Shown: positions 1 to 6,167, counted from the stretch's first letter. The stretch: 7,955 nt of DNA from an uncultured Caulobacterales bacterium (GCA_937981945.1 CALJNJ010000221.1:1-7955); one strand, 5' to 3'. Numbers and translations: made by a program. Notes: generated from the sequence alone by a model not told the origin.

Positions 1-750
1 CTCGTTTTCCGTCACAATTTGCACCGGGATGTCGTCCAGCACAGCATGAACAGGCGCGAGGGCCTCTAAAACGCCGCCCCTATGGCAGAGTTTTTCCAGA
101 TCGTCCAGCGAAAAAGCAGCCGTTTCGTCAAAGCCGCCAACCCGAGTTCGCCGCAGCCGACTGACATAAGCACAGGCGCCGAGCTCTGCCGCCAAGTCAC
201 GGGCGATTGAGCGGACATAAGTCCCCTTACCACACGTCATTTTCAATGAAACTGTTTCAACGGTGAAATCCACCACTTCCAAGGCATCAACGCGGACTAT
301 ACGGGACTTCAGCACCACATCTTCGCCGCCGCGCATCAAATCATAAGCCCGCTTGCCGTCGACTTTAATGGCGGAATATTTAGGCGGGACTTGCTCAATC
401 TCCCCGATAAATCCCGGGAGCGCAGTTTTTATGTCACGAATATCAGGTCTGACATCAGATTGGGCGATAATCTCCCCTTCTGCGTCCATGGTGTCGCGGG
501 TTTCCCCCCAAGTCATGGTGAACTCATAATCTTTGGACGCATCCATGGTAAACGGCACGGTTTTTGTGGCGTCTCCCAATGCTATGGGCAATATGCCTGT
601 AGCAAGCGGATCAAGCGTGCCGCCATGACCGGCCTTTTGAGCCTGAAACAACCATCTGACCTTCCCCACGGATTGGGTAGACGTCATTTCTAGCGGTTTA
701 TCAAAAACCACCCAGCCGTGTATGGGATTACCTTTGCGTTTTCGGGGCAT
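1..750 (-). CDS. truB: tRNA pseudouridine(55) synthase TruB (3' end cut by window)
   Basis: TruB isomerises uridine 55 to pseudouridine in the T-loop of most tRNAs in the cytoplasm. The frame is open from an ATG at 750 to the window edge, giving 250 residues; the family is usually about 300-315, so roughly 50 C-terminal residues (PUA-like region) lie outside. The catalytic motif GGTLDPLATGILP is at residues 43-55, with Asp47 matching E. coli Asp48. Tyr75 (KDYEF) and Arg180 (GTYVRS) match E. coli Tyr76 and Arg181. The conserved PPKYSAIKVDGKRAYD motif is near residues 122-137. The start lies 8 bp after the rbfA stop, with only a weak AGGCG ribosome site overlapping that stop, which suggests translational coupling to rbfA. 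The rbfA-truB order is the widespread bacterial one. Identity is very secure. Confidence 0.97.
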   Translation of the reverse strand, partial: MPRKRKGNPIHGWVVFDKPLEMTSTQSVGKVRWLFQAQKAGHGGTLDPLATGILPIALGDATKTVPFTMDASKDYEFTMTWGETRDTMDAEGEIIAQSDVRPDIRDIKTALPGFIGEIEQVPPKYSAIKVDGKRAYDLMRGGEDVVLKSRIVRVDALEVVDFTVETVSLKMTCGKGTYVRSIARDLAAELGACAYVSRLRRTRVGGFDETAAFSLDDLEKLCHRGGVLEALAPVHAVLDDIPVQIVTENE

Positions 751-758
751 GGACGCGC

Positions 759-1136
759 CTAACTCAAATCCCGTTTAACCTCGGGACTGTTGAATAGCTT
801 ATTCATATCTGTGGCCACATCAAAACTGGTGTCGGCCACAAATTTTAGGGCGGGCGTAGATTTCATATCCATATAATGACCCAAGCGTCCGCGCAAAAAT
901 TTGGAACAGCGGTTCAGCGCTGCGATCAACTTCTCATTATCCCCGCCGCCTAAAGGCGCCGCAAAGACGATGGCGTGCTTTAAATCCGGTGACGGGCGAA
1001 CTTCTGAAATCGTCACGGACACGCCCTGCAGGTCAGGATCCCGTAAGTGCTCACGGGACAATATTTCCGCCAAAGCCCGGCGGATTAGTTCGCCGGCTTT
1101 GAGCTGTCTTTGCGAGGGGGCTTTTTGGCGTCCCAT
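759..1136 (-). CDS. rbfA: 30S ribosome-binding factor RbfA
   Basis: RbfA is a small KH-fold protein that binds the 5' end region of 16S rRNA and assists late maturation of the 30S subunit, including under cold stress. The protein is 125 residues with the chosen start. Family features are the N-terminal PSQRQLKAGELIRRALAEIL helix (residues 7-26), the DPDLQGVSVTISEVRPSPDL strand block (33-52) and the C-terminal MKSTPALKFVADTSFD motif (91-106). An in-frame ATG at 1163 would add nine residues, but it has no ribosome site. The ATG at 1136 is preceded by GAAGGA with a 6-nt spacer, and the aligned part of the family starts close to it, so 1136 is preferred. The gene is followed 8 bp later by truB. 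The usual upstream partner infB is absent; a terminator and a secreted-protein gene precede it instead. Confidence 0.95.
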   Translation of the reverse strand: MGRQKAPSQRQLKAGELIRRALAEILSREHLRDPDLQGVSVTISEVRPSPDLKHAIVFAAPLGGGDNEKLIAALNRCSKFLRGRLGHYMDMKSTPALKFVADTSFDVATDMNKLFNSPEVKRDLS

Positions 1137-1142
1137 AATAAT

Positions 1143-1148
1143 TCCTTC
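1143..1148 (-). promoter_or_regulatory. Shine-Dalgarno of rbfA (decides the start)
   Basis: GAAGGA on the minus strand lies 6 nt before the ATG at 1136. No comparable site precedes the longer in-frame ATG at 1163, so this site is the reason for choosing the shorter protein. Confidence 0.75.
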
Positions 1149-1160
1149 GGTTAAGGCGCT

Positions 1161-1189
1161 CATGTAAGCATGGCCGGTCCGTTTTGCAA
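1161..1189 (-). promoter_or_regulatory. possible rbfA-truB promoter
   Basis: On the minus strand TTGCAA (1184-1189) and TACATG (1161-1166) are separated by 17 bp. Each hexamer matches the sigma-70 consensus only partly. The position, between the upstream terminator and the rbfA ribosome site, is right for a promoter that would start transcription near 1154. If real, it would rule out the longer rbfA start at 1163. The small inverted repeat GTCCG/CGGAC (1177-1181 and 1191-1195) overlaps the -35 region. This is inference from spacing and weak matches only. Confidence 0.25.
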
Positions 1190-1197
1190 CCGGACAT

Positions 1198-1222
1198 AAA
1201 AAAACCGCCCCGAAAGGCGGTT
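1198..1222 (-). terminator. rho-independent terminator of the secreted-protein gene
   Basis: On the minus strand a perfect 7-bp stem AACCGCC/GGCGGTT with a 6-nt loop is followed by seven T residues. It begins 22 bp after the stop of the 157-residue secreted-protein gene and separates that gene from rbfA. Confidence 0.9.
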
Positions 1223-1244
1223 AATTCGTTCGCTTGTCGACCGC

Positions 1245-1718
1245 TTATTTCAGCGTTCCCGAAAAAGCCAAAGTCCCGGCTGCGCCCGGATCAATCGGGC
1301 CTGTGATGTTCCATCTGATATGCGAAATATCTTCGGCAGAGGCGGGACGCACGGCGCCATTAGATACGACCGTCAGAGCATCGCGAGTCTGAAAATTCGT
1401 GCCGTCCACGGAAAAGCTCATTAATGTGCCGTCACCGCGGGCGCTGCCTTCGACAAAGACAACCACGTCAGGGACAGGCATGGTCAGGACCAAGTTTGTG
1501 GCAGGCTCAGCCTTATCGTTCACATAGTTCAGCGTGTAAGCAATGCGCTCACCCGGCGTGACCATATCGGCCGATTGATAGGTAATCGTTTCAGTTCCGT
1601 CTTCAGCCGTCGTAATCACTTCTTTTTGGACGGTTTGCGAGGCGGTCAATGCCATGGCAGGCAGTGAAAATGCCAACGCGGCCGTTAGCGCCAATCCGGT
1701 TTTGAAAAAGGTTTTCAT
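1245..1718 (-). CDS. small secreted protein with DUF11-like domain, function unknown
   Basis: The 157-residue protein begins with a signal peptide: a basic start (MKTFFK), a hydrophobic stretch (residues 8-19) and a likely cleavage site after Ala-Met-Ala at about residue 23. The mature part is threonine- and valine-rich and looks all-beta. Segments such as TPGERIAYTLNYVN (54-67) and ATNLVLTMPVPDVVVFVEGS (73-92) resemble the DUF11/TIGR01451 repeat found in exported and surface proteins, in which an Ig-like strand carries YTxxYxN. There are no transmembrane segments after the signal peptide and no cysteines, so a soluble periplasmic or secreted protein is likely. AGAGGA (1727-1732) lies 8 nt before the ATG. 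The gene is flanked by the TetR gene upstream and a terminator downstream, and may be a single-gene unit. No specific function can be assigned; the domain label is recalled family resemblance. Confidence 0.8.
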   Translation of the reverse strand: MKTFFKTGLALTAALAFSLPAMALTASQTVQKEVITTAEDGTETITYQSADMVTPGERIAYTLNYVNDKAEPATNLVLTMPVPDVVVFVEGSARGDGTLMSFSVDGTNFQTRDALTVVSNGAVRPASAEDISHIRWNITGPIDPGAAGTLAFSGTLK

Positions 1719-1760
1719 AGGGGCAATCCTCTGTTTCTGCCCTCAATTTAGCGGGGTTTG

Positions 1761-1789
1761 TTTAACATAGGATAAAATTGCAGGTTAAA
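1761..1789. repeat. inverted repeat TTTAAC-N17-GTTAAA
   Basis: Perfect 6-bp arms at 1761-1766 and 1784-1789 lie in the 86-bp gap between the TetR gene and the secreted-protein gene. There is no T-run, so it does not look like a terminator. It is A+T-rich and falls where the promoter of the secreted-protein gene is expected, so it might be an operator or chance. The rest of this gap shows nothing recognisable beyond the ribosome site. Confidence 0.35.
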
Positions 1790-1804
1790 TCACTGTAATG
1801 AGTC

Positions 1805-2443
1805 TCAGTTTTGCCCGTCCAAAAATTCCGTCAAAAGATCCGCATATCCGTCGCCTTTCGCCCAGTAGGGCGTAATTTGGATTAAGGTGGTAAAAACACC
1901 CTGATCTATGAGGATTTTCGGCGGCGTCGTCCCGTTTCTCAGGTCATGATATTGCAGCCAAAACGTGAAGTGCTGAGCGAGTCTTCCCGCCAATGCCCCT
2001 TTTTCGCCCTCTTGAAAGCTTAGAAAACCACCCTCTTCCAAGGTCGAAATCATGGAAAAAGCCGTTTGCTCTTTCAGGGCTAAAATTCGTGAAAACGGCG
2101 ATTTAAGGTCCGGGATACGCTTCAAAATTTCTGACATGTTGCGATAGAAGAAGCGAAAATCGTAAACTTCCTCAAAGATAATATAGAGATAAACCCAATT
2201 ATCCTGAAGGCTGAGCGGTTCAGTAATAGGCCCTGATAATATGAGCCGAATTTCTTCTTCGAAATCTTCAAACAAGGCGCGGATAATTTCGGGCTTGCCT
2301 TTGTAATGGTAATAAAGATTGCCGGGGCTGATCCCCATGACGGACGCAACGTCCACCGCGCTGACCTGGGCTTCGCCTTCATTGTTAAACAGCTCCAACG
2401 CGGTTTTTAATATCCGCGTTTTGGTTTTAGAGCGTTCGGGCAC
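1805..2443 (-). CDS. phaD: TetR-family regulator, PhaD-like
   Basis: This 212-residue protein has an N-terminal TetR helix-turn-helix: residues 8-20 form the first helix (TKTRILKTALELF) and VASVMGISPGNLYYHYKGK (32-50) forms the recognition region. The rest is an all-helical ligand-binding domain. The pattern ALELFNNEGEAQVS...ISPGNLYYHYKGK, followed by a region rich in aromatic residues (FRFFYRNMSEIL, 96-107), is like pseudomonad PhaD, which controls phaC and phasin transcription and is thought to respond to a PHA-pathway metabolite. The start is GTG at 2443, with AGGG overlapping the stop of the upstream phasin gene and a 7-nt spacer; no upstream ATG fits. It is the last gene of the phaC-phaZ-phasin-regulator series, 9 bp after the phasin stop. 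The family call is certain; the PhaD assignment rests on recalled similarity and position. Confidence 0.85.
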   Translation of the reverse strand: MPERSKTKTRILKTALELFNNEGEAQVSAVDVASVMGISPGNLYYHYKGKPEIIRALFEDFEEEIRLILSGPITEPLSLQDNWVYLYIIFEEVYDFRFFYRNMSEILKRIPDLKSPFSRILALKEQTAFSMISTLEEGGFLSFQEGEKGALAGRLAQHFTFWLQYHDLRNGTTPPKILIDQGVFTTLIQITPYWAKGDGYADLLTEFLDGQN

Positions 2444-2452
2444 TGACCGGCC

Positions 2453-2890
2453 CTATGATTTTTTGGGCGTGCGTTTGGTCGTCGCTTTTTTGGGAGCCGG
2501 TTTTTTGTCCAGCAGGGCCAATATTTTATCGAGTTTTGCCTCCATCGCGTCGAGGCGGGCTTCGATATCTGCCGTATCGGCCCCATCTTCATAGCCGCGG
2601 GACAGACGGGAGCGCATTTTTGAAATACGATCATCAATGGTCGGAACGCCGGCCTTTTTCATCATATCCTTGGATTTGGACGAAACGGCAGCCTCAATGA
2701 CTTCCCCTTTTTGCACCAAATCATCAAAGACTTTTGACGTGCTTCCGGTGACGTCTTTCAGAGCTTCTTGGGCTTCGGTAAAGGCGCGGCCATAGGCGCC
2801 GACGCCGGCGAGCCAAATGCGGCGCGCTGTTTCGCCCGTTGAACGCTTATCGGCGCCGTCGTCATGATCTTCGCTTTTCTTTTTCGCCAT
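2453..2890 (-). CDS. PHA granule-associated phasin (PhaI/PhaF type)
   Basis: Phasins coat the surface of PHA granules in the cytoplasm, limiting coalescence and recruiting other proteins. The 145-residue protein begins with a charged segment (residues 2-19), followed by the family core ARRIWLAGVGAYGRAFTEAQ (22-41) and VFDDLVQKGEVIE (54-66). Residues 109-128 (starting at IEARLDAMEAKLDKI) form a heptad-like coiled coil, probably for oligomerisation. The tail from 129 is Lys/Pro/Ala/Thr-rich (KKPAPKKATTKRTPKKS), a shortened version of the DNA-binding tail of PhaF. The ribosome site AGGAGG (2896-2901) lies 5 nt before the ATG and overlaps the phaZ stop, so translation is probably coupled. A paralogous phasin lies at 5689-6165. 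The length is nearer PhaI, while the basic tail recalls PhaF, so neither symbol is assigned. Confidence 0.9.
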   Translation of the reverse strand: MAKKKSEDHDDGADKRSTGETARRIWLAGVGAYGRAFTEAQEALKDVTGSTSKVFDDLVQKGEVIEAAVSSKSKDMMKKAGVPTIDDRISKMRSRLSRGYEDGADTADIEARLDAMEAKLDKILALLDKKPAPKKATTKRTPKKS

Positions 2891-2895
2891 TTGAG

Positions 2896-2901
2896 CCTCC
2901 T
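2896..2901 (-). promoter_or_regulatory. Shine-Dalgarno of the phasin gene, overlapping the phaZ stop
   Basis: AGGAGG on the minus strand shares bases with the TAG stop of phaZ (2900-2902) and sits 5 nt before the phasin ATG. A ribosome ending phaZ would therefore sit on the start region of the phasin. This is a strong consensus site, consistent with high phasin output. Confidence 0.8.
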
Positions 2902-3787
2902 AGAAGTGGGCGTAAGATGCCGTAACTGACGGTAATTGTACAGGCTCCAACTCCGGCAGCGGAACTTCGGGTTCTTCGAAGAACACCCGCAGCTCGTGAA
3001 TAAATTCGGCGCGGCGCGTCAGCATGAACAAATGACCGGCGTCTTTGAACTCGTGATATTTGGAATTTTTCAAGACTGCATGCAGCATTTTGCCGTTCAC
3101 CGGACGGACGATGTGATCATTACCGCCCATCATAATTAGGGTCGGAACTTTAATCCGGCGCAGAAACGGCAGGCTCGACCAGCCGGCCATGGCGCCAAGC
3201 TGAAACATATAGCCCTTAACACTGGGCGGGATCATATTGATCGAGAAATCATTCACAGCACTGGTTGCATCACCGTAAAGAGTTTCGAAGTTTTTGGTCA
3301 AAAAATCCTTATCCATATAGCGCTTGGGCGACATCATTTTCGCCAATGCTTTTGGACTTCCGGGCACCATGGTGACGCCTGATGTTGTGGCACATAATAC
3401 CAAATGCCGAACCATGCTTTGATATTGCCAAGCAAATTGCTGCGCCGGACCGCCGCCCCAAGACACGCCTAAAACGTCAACTTCATCATAGCCGTTTTTG
3501 TCCAGGATTTTCTTGGCTGCGCTGGCGATCCACCACGGGCGATATGGAAATTTCGGATCCGGAGATCCGCCCACGCCCGGCATATCAAACGTGATGATAT
3601 CACGGCCTGTAAAACTGTCGGCAAAGGTCTGCGCGATTTCTAAATTTGCGCCAATTCCGTTGAAAAATAATAATGGGGTACGCTTGCCCTCACCCTTATC
3701 CACACCATCCCAAATGGCGGTGCGTAATTGCTGGTTACCGATCTTTGAAAAAAAGATTCTCGGCAAATTAGGGTGAAAATCCGTCAT
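2900..3787 (-). CDS. phaZ: intracellular poly(3-hydroxyalkanoate) depolymerase PhaZ
   Basis: PhaZ hydrolyses stored PHA within the granule to release 3-hydroxyacids for beta-oxidation. The 295-residue protein is an alpha/beta hydrolase without a signal peptide, as expected for the intracellular enzyme. The lipase box is GVSWGG (107-112) with Ser109 as nucleophile. Asp224 (GGNDH) and His252 (AGHLF) complete the triad and correspond to Ser102, Asp221 and His248 reported for the Pseudomonas putida enzyme. The blocks LLFFNGIGANLE (39-50), DMPGVGG (68-74) and MVPGSPKALAKMMSPKRY (140-157) are characteristic of the medium-chain-length type. The ribosome site is weak (GGGA a few bases before the ATG). 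The gene lies 76 bp after phaC and 9 bp before the phasin, as in pseudomonads, where phaZ sits between two synthase genes; no second synthase is seen here. Confidence 0.93.
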   Translation of the reverse strand: MTDFHPNLPRIFFSKIGNQQLRTAIWDGVDKGEGKRTPLLFFNGIGANLEIAQTFADSFTGRDIITFDMPGVGGSPDPKFPYRPWWIASAAKKILDKNGYDEVDVLGVSWGGGPAQQFAWQYQSMVRHLVLCATTSGVTMVPGSPKALAKMMSPKRYMDKDFLTKNFETLYGDATSAVNDFSINMIPPSVKGYMFQLGAMAGWSSLPFLRRIKVPTLIMMGGNDHIVRPVNGKMLHAVLKNSKYHEFKDAGHLFMLTRRAEFIHELRVFFEEPEVPLPELEPVQLPSVTASYAHF

Positions 3788-3810
3788 AGCTTTCCCAATT
3801 ATTCGTTCTT

Positions 3811-3816
3811 ATTATA
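3811..3816 (-). promoter_or_regulatory. possible -10 element for phaZ (exact TATAAT)
   Basis: The minus strand carries an exact TATAAT about 24 bp before the phaZ ATG. No good -35 hexamer is found at 16-18 bp; the nearest candidate, TTGCGT, is 19 bp upstream with only partial consensus. If active, it would allow phaZ, the phasin and the regulator to be transcribed independently of phaC. Confidence 0.3.
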
Positions 3817-3819
3817 TGG

Positions 3820-3837
3820 GTTCCGCCTTAACGGAAC
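3820..3837 (-). repeat. hairpin GTTCCG-N6-CGGAAC between phaC and phaZ
   Basis: Perfect 6-bp arms at 3820-3825 and 3832-3837 surround a 6-nt loop. No T-run follows on either strand, so it is not a canonical terminator. In the phaC-phaZ transcript it could slow 3' decay of the phaC segment or cause partial pausing. It also sits just upstream of the TATAAT motif. Confidence 0.5.
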
Positions 3838-3852
3838 GCAAATGTCTATCGC

Positions 3853-3862
3853 ATCAGCTGAT
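3853..3862. repeat. 10-bp palindrome just after the phaC stop
   Basis: ATCAGCTGAT is a perfect palindrome located one base after the phaC stop codon. It is a possible regulator site for the downstream phaZ promoter, but short palindromes arise by chance. Confidence 0.3.
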
Positions 3863-3863
3863 T

Positions 3864-5543
3864 CTAGGTGAAAACATAGGTCCCCGGAGCCTTTGACAGA
3901 GGCGGATAAGCCTTTGTGCCCAAAGACCTTGGGGACTTCTTCATTTCGCCTGATCTTACGGATAACCACTCGTCCCAGCGCGGCCACCAAGAACCGTCGA
4001 TTTGTTCAGCGCCGCCAACCCATTCATCGGCTTTTTCAGGAAATTCCGCATTGGAGAAATATTTCGCTTTCGGATTGCCCGGCGGGTTGAGAAGCGACTG
4101 AATATGGCCGCTGGAGGACAGGACGAAATCGATCTCGCCGCCGAATAGGTGAACGTTGCGATAACACGCTTTCCACGGCGTAATGTGATCCGTTACACCA
4201 GCCACCATAAACCCGTCCTGAGTGACGGATTGCAGGTCCACAATATGACCCATAAACTCGACCATAGAATCCGGGCGGAACCGTTTATCGCCAAAAATGT
4301 CGAGATAATCAGAATGCAACTGCGCCGGCAGGTTTGTGGTGTCATTATTCCAGAACAGCACGTCAAAGGGCGGCGGATCTTCGCCGAGCAGGTAATTATT
4401 GACCACATAATTCCAGATCAAATCATTGGGCCGCATCCAAGCAAAGGAGCGCGCCAATTCATCACCGGATAAAATGCCTTTTTTGGCGCTGTGACGGCGC
4501 GCCGCTTCAATGGCGCCGTCCGTGACAAACAAGCCGACTTCACTGTCGGATTTCTTGCCGTCCAAAACACACACCATGAGTGAGTATGCATTGACCCTGT
4601 TGTCGCCGCGGGCCGCCAGCTCTGATAAGAACAGCGCCGTCGTGATGCCGCCTGAACAAGCGCCGGACACATTAATACGTTTGGATTTCGAAACTTTTTG
4701 GACCACGTCGGTTGCATCAATCAGGGCCTGAACATAATTGGCCAATCCCCAATGAGAGTGCTGCCGGGTCGGGTTGCGCCAAGAGACGGCGAAAACCTGA
4801 TAGCCGCGCGACGCCAAAAATCTGATGATGGATTTATTAGGCGCCAGATCATTGGCATAAAATTTATTGATTTGGGGCGGAATGATCATGATCGGAATTT
4901 TGTAAACCTGATCAGTTGTCGGCTGATATTGAATCAGCTCCAGCATTTCATCCTTATAGACGACGGCGCCCTTGGAATTGGCAATGTTCTCGCCGACTTT
5001 AAACGGACGTCCGTCAACTTGGCTTGGCATGCCGCCATTATTGCGCAGATCATCATAGGCATTTTTCATACCCTTCAGAACGGATGTGCCGCCGGTCTCA
5101 TAAAGCTTTTTCATGGCCGCCGGATTGCCGAGTAGCGTATTAGTCGGCGCCAGGCTGTCGATGATAATGTCGAGCATGAAATTCGCGCGGACTTTATCGG
5201 GCTCTGTGGCGCCGCTGTCTTCGATCCAGCCCTTGAGCTCTTTGCGCATGGCCAGCCAGCTTTGCAGGCCGCGCTTATAAATCGGGTTCTTTTCCCAAGT
5301 TTCGTCTTTGAAGCGACGGTCGCGGCGATCCGGCTCAAGCTCTGAATTGCCTTTGGCAATTTCAACCAGCTCTTTGCCGTATTGACCCAAATGTTTGGCA
5401 AAAGGCTTGGGCTGCTTTGCGGCTGTTTTGACCAAAACGCCCAATGATTTTACGAAATCCGACCGCCTCAGGCCGACCAATGTATTGATCGCTGTTGTGG
5501 TTTCGGCGGCTTTTTTGCCGATTTTATCCGGTGACTGCGCCAT
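3864..5543 (-). CDS. phaC: PHA synthase, class II-like (medium-chain-length type)
   Basis: PhaC polymerises (R)-3-hydroxyacyl-CoA into polyhydroxyalkanoate at the granule surface, releasing CoA. The protein has 559 residues, the same length I recall for pseudomonad PhaC1. The lipase-like box is GACSGG (294-299) with Cys296 as nucleophile; Asp452 (TDHITPW), His453 and His480 (SSSGHIQS) fall at the same numbers as the catalytic residues reported for P. aeruginosa PhaC1. Further class II-like blocks are PPQINKFYANDL (222-233), VSWRNPTRQ (253-261), FAWMRPNDLIWNY (367-379) and the C-terminal KAPGTYVF. The N-terminal third (1-200) is the usual less conserved, regulatory/dimerisation part. GGGAGG (5551-5556) precedes the ATG by 7 nt. 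It is probably first in a unit with phaZ, a phasin and a TetR gene, since a terminator closes the upstream phasin. No PhaE or PhaR subunit is present, consistent with a single-subunit class. Confidence 0.95.
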   Translation of the reverse strand: MAQSPDKIGKKAAETTTAINTLVGLRRSDFVKSLGVLVKTAAKQPKPFAKHLGQYGKELVEIAKGNSELEPDRRDRRFKDETWEKNPIYKRGLQSWLAMRKELKGWIEDSGATEPDKVRANFMLDIIIDSLAPTNTLLGNPAAMKKLYETGGTSVLKGMKNAYDDLRNNGGMPSQVDGRPFKVGENIANSKGAVVYKDEMLELIQYQPTTDQVYKIPIMIIPPQINKFYANDLAPNKSIIRFLASRGYQVFAVSWRNPTRQHSHWGLANYVQALIDATDVVQKVSKSKRINVSGACSGGITTALFLSELAARGDNRVNAYSLMVCVLDGKKSDSEVGLFVTDGAIEAARRHSAKKGILSGDELARSFAWMRPNDLIWNYVVNNYLLGEDPPPFDVLFWNNDTTNLPAQLHSDYLDIFGDKRFRPDSMVEFMGHIVDLQSVTQDGFMVAGVTDHITPWKACYRNVHLFGGEIDFVLSSSGHIQSLLNPPGNPKAKYFSNAEFPEKADEWVGGAEQIDGSWWPRWDEWLSVRSGEMKKSPRSLGTKAYPPLSKAPGTYVFT

Positions 5544-5550
5544 ATCTCAT

Positions 5551-5556
5551 CCTCCC
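5551..5556 (-). promoter_or_regulatory. Shine-Dalgarno of phaC
   Basis: GGGAGG on the minus strand with a 7-nt spacer to the ATG at 5543 gives a strong site and supports this start over later in-frame methionines. Confidence 0.75.
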
Positions 5557-5574
5557 GCTATTCTTATGCGAGAA

Positions 5575-5603
5575 CTTTAACCCTGAATATCGGCCCCGTG
5601 CAA
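5575..5603 (-). promoter_or_regulatory. possible phaC promoter
   Basis: A promoter is expected in 5557-5629 because the preceding phasin gene ends in a terminator. The best sigma-70-like pair is TTGCAC (5598-5603) and TTAAAG (5575-5580), 17 bp apart. The -10 match is poor, so this is a weak inference. I see no long palindrome in the same stretch that would mark an obvious TetR operator. Confidence 0.3.
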
Positions 5604-5629
5604 GGGTGCCCCTAACGTCATACCAAATG

Positions 5630-5656
5630 AAAAAGGCGTGGGAAAAAACCCACGCC
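5630..5656 (-). terminator. rho-independent terminator after the upstream phasin gene
   Basis: On the minus strand a perfect 8-bp G+C-rich stem GGCGTGGG/CCCACGCC with a 6-nt T loop is followed by five T residues. It begins 32 bp after the phasin stop and separates this gene from phaC, implying separate transcription units. The loop is A6 on the plus strand, but no T-run follows there, so the element works in the minus direction. Confidence 0.9.
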
Positions 5657-5688
5657 CTCGTCAGAAACTCTATCCGAGAAAGCGCGGC

Positions 5689-6165
5689 TTAAGCGGCTTT
5701 CTCAGTTTTCTGTGTTTTCATTTTAGCTTTTGTCTTGGCAGAAACAGATGCTTTTTTGCCAAGGGCGGTGATTTTCTTGTTCAAAGCCTTAATTTCAGCT
5801 TCGAGCTCTTCAACGCGGTCATTGGCAGAAACAGGCAAAACGGATTTGAACTGCTCAGTGCGGGTTTCGATACGGTCGGAAACTTTGTCCTGTGTTGATT
5901 TGAAAACAACACCGGCTTTAGTTTCGAGCTCTTCGCCGCGCTCGACCAATTGGTCGAACAAACCGTCTGTGGCTGAACGGACTTGCGAATAACGCAGTTG
6001 AGCGCGTTCAAAAGCAGCGCCGTACAAACCGACATAGGCCAAAGCGCCTTTGCGGGCGATTGTGCGGGCACGAACAATGCGTGACTCAGTTGTTTCAACA
6101 GTCTTTTCGACCTTTTTTGTGACTTTTTTAGCCGTTTTCTTGGCTGTTTTCTTAGCAGTCGCCAT
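5689..6165 (-). CDS. phasin-family protein with lysine-rich ends (PhaF-like)
   Basis: This 158-residue protein shares with the other phasin here the core ARKGALAYVGLYGAAFERAQ (38-57) and the motif LFDQLVERGEELE (69-81, compare VFDDLVQKGEVIE), so the two are diverged paralogues. Residues 3-18 are four lysine-rich tetrads (TAKK three times, then VTKK), and the C-terminus from about 137 is again rich in Lys, Ala and Thr. Such polybasic stretches resemble the histone-H1-like part of PhaF, which attaches granules to the nucleoid. Residues about 116-136 (VEELEAEIKALNKKI) have heptad spacing for a coiled coil. There is no signal peptide or membrane segment. AAGGA lies 7 nt before the ATG, inside a potentially occluding inverted repeat. 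The gene ends at a strong terminator. A general DNA-binding protein is an alternative, but the core and the phaC neighbour favour a phasin. Confidence 0.85.
   Translation of the reverse strand: MATAKKTAKKTAKKVTKKVEKTVETTESRIVRARTIARKGALAYVGLYGAAFERAQLRYSQVRSATDGLFDQLVERGEELETKAGVVFKSTQDKVSDRIETRTEQFKSVLPVSANDRVEELEAEIKALNKKITALGKKASVSAKTKAKMKTQKTEKAA
6112..6159 (-). repeat. four 12-bp coding repeats (TAKK/VTKK) in the phasin N-terminus
   Basis: Codons 3-18 of the upstream phasin encode TAKK three times followed by VTKK. The units differ at synonymous third positions, so the repeat is old or maintained at protein level rather than a fresh slippage product. The likely role is a positively charged segment that contacts DNA or another polyanion. 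Confidence 0.7.
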
Positions 6166-6167
6166 GA

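Noticed and set aside
391..693. Plus-strand frame of about 100 codons inside truB
   Set aside because: It lies wholly on the antisense side of a clear truB with intact catalytic motifs, and its translation resembles no family.
1137..1163. N-terminal extension of rbfA to the ATG at 1163
   Set aside because: There is no ribosome site before it, the extra residues lack family similarity, and a good site precedes the ATG at 1136.
2319..2700. Plus- and minus-strand frames across the TetR-phasin junction
   Set aside because: They cross two convincing genes in other frames and have no ribosome sites or family features.
3799..3990. 63-codon minus-strand frame overlapping the end of phaC
   Set aside because: It is out of frame with phaC, with no ribosome site or recognisable domain; most of it is a shadow of the conserved phaC C-terminus.
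4698..5135. 145-codon plus-strand frame opposite phaC
   Set aside because: It is a long antisense shadow of a well-conserved enzyme gene; the translation has no recognisable motif.
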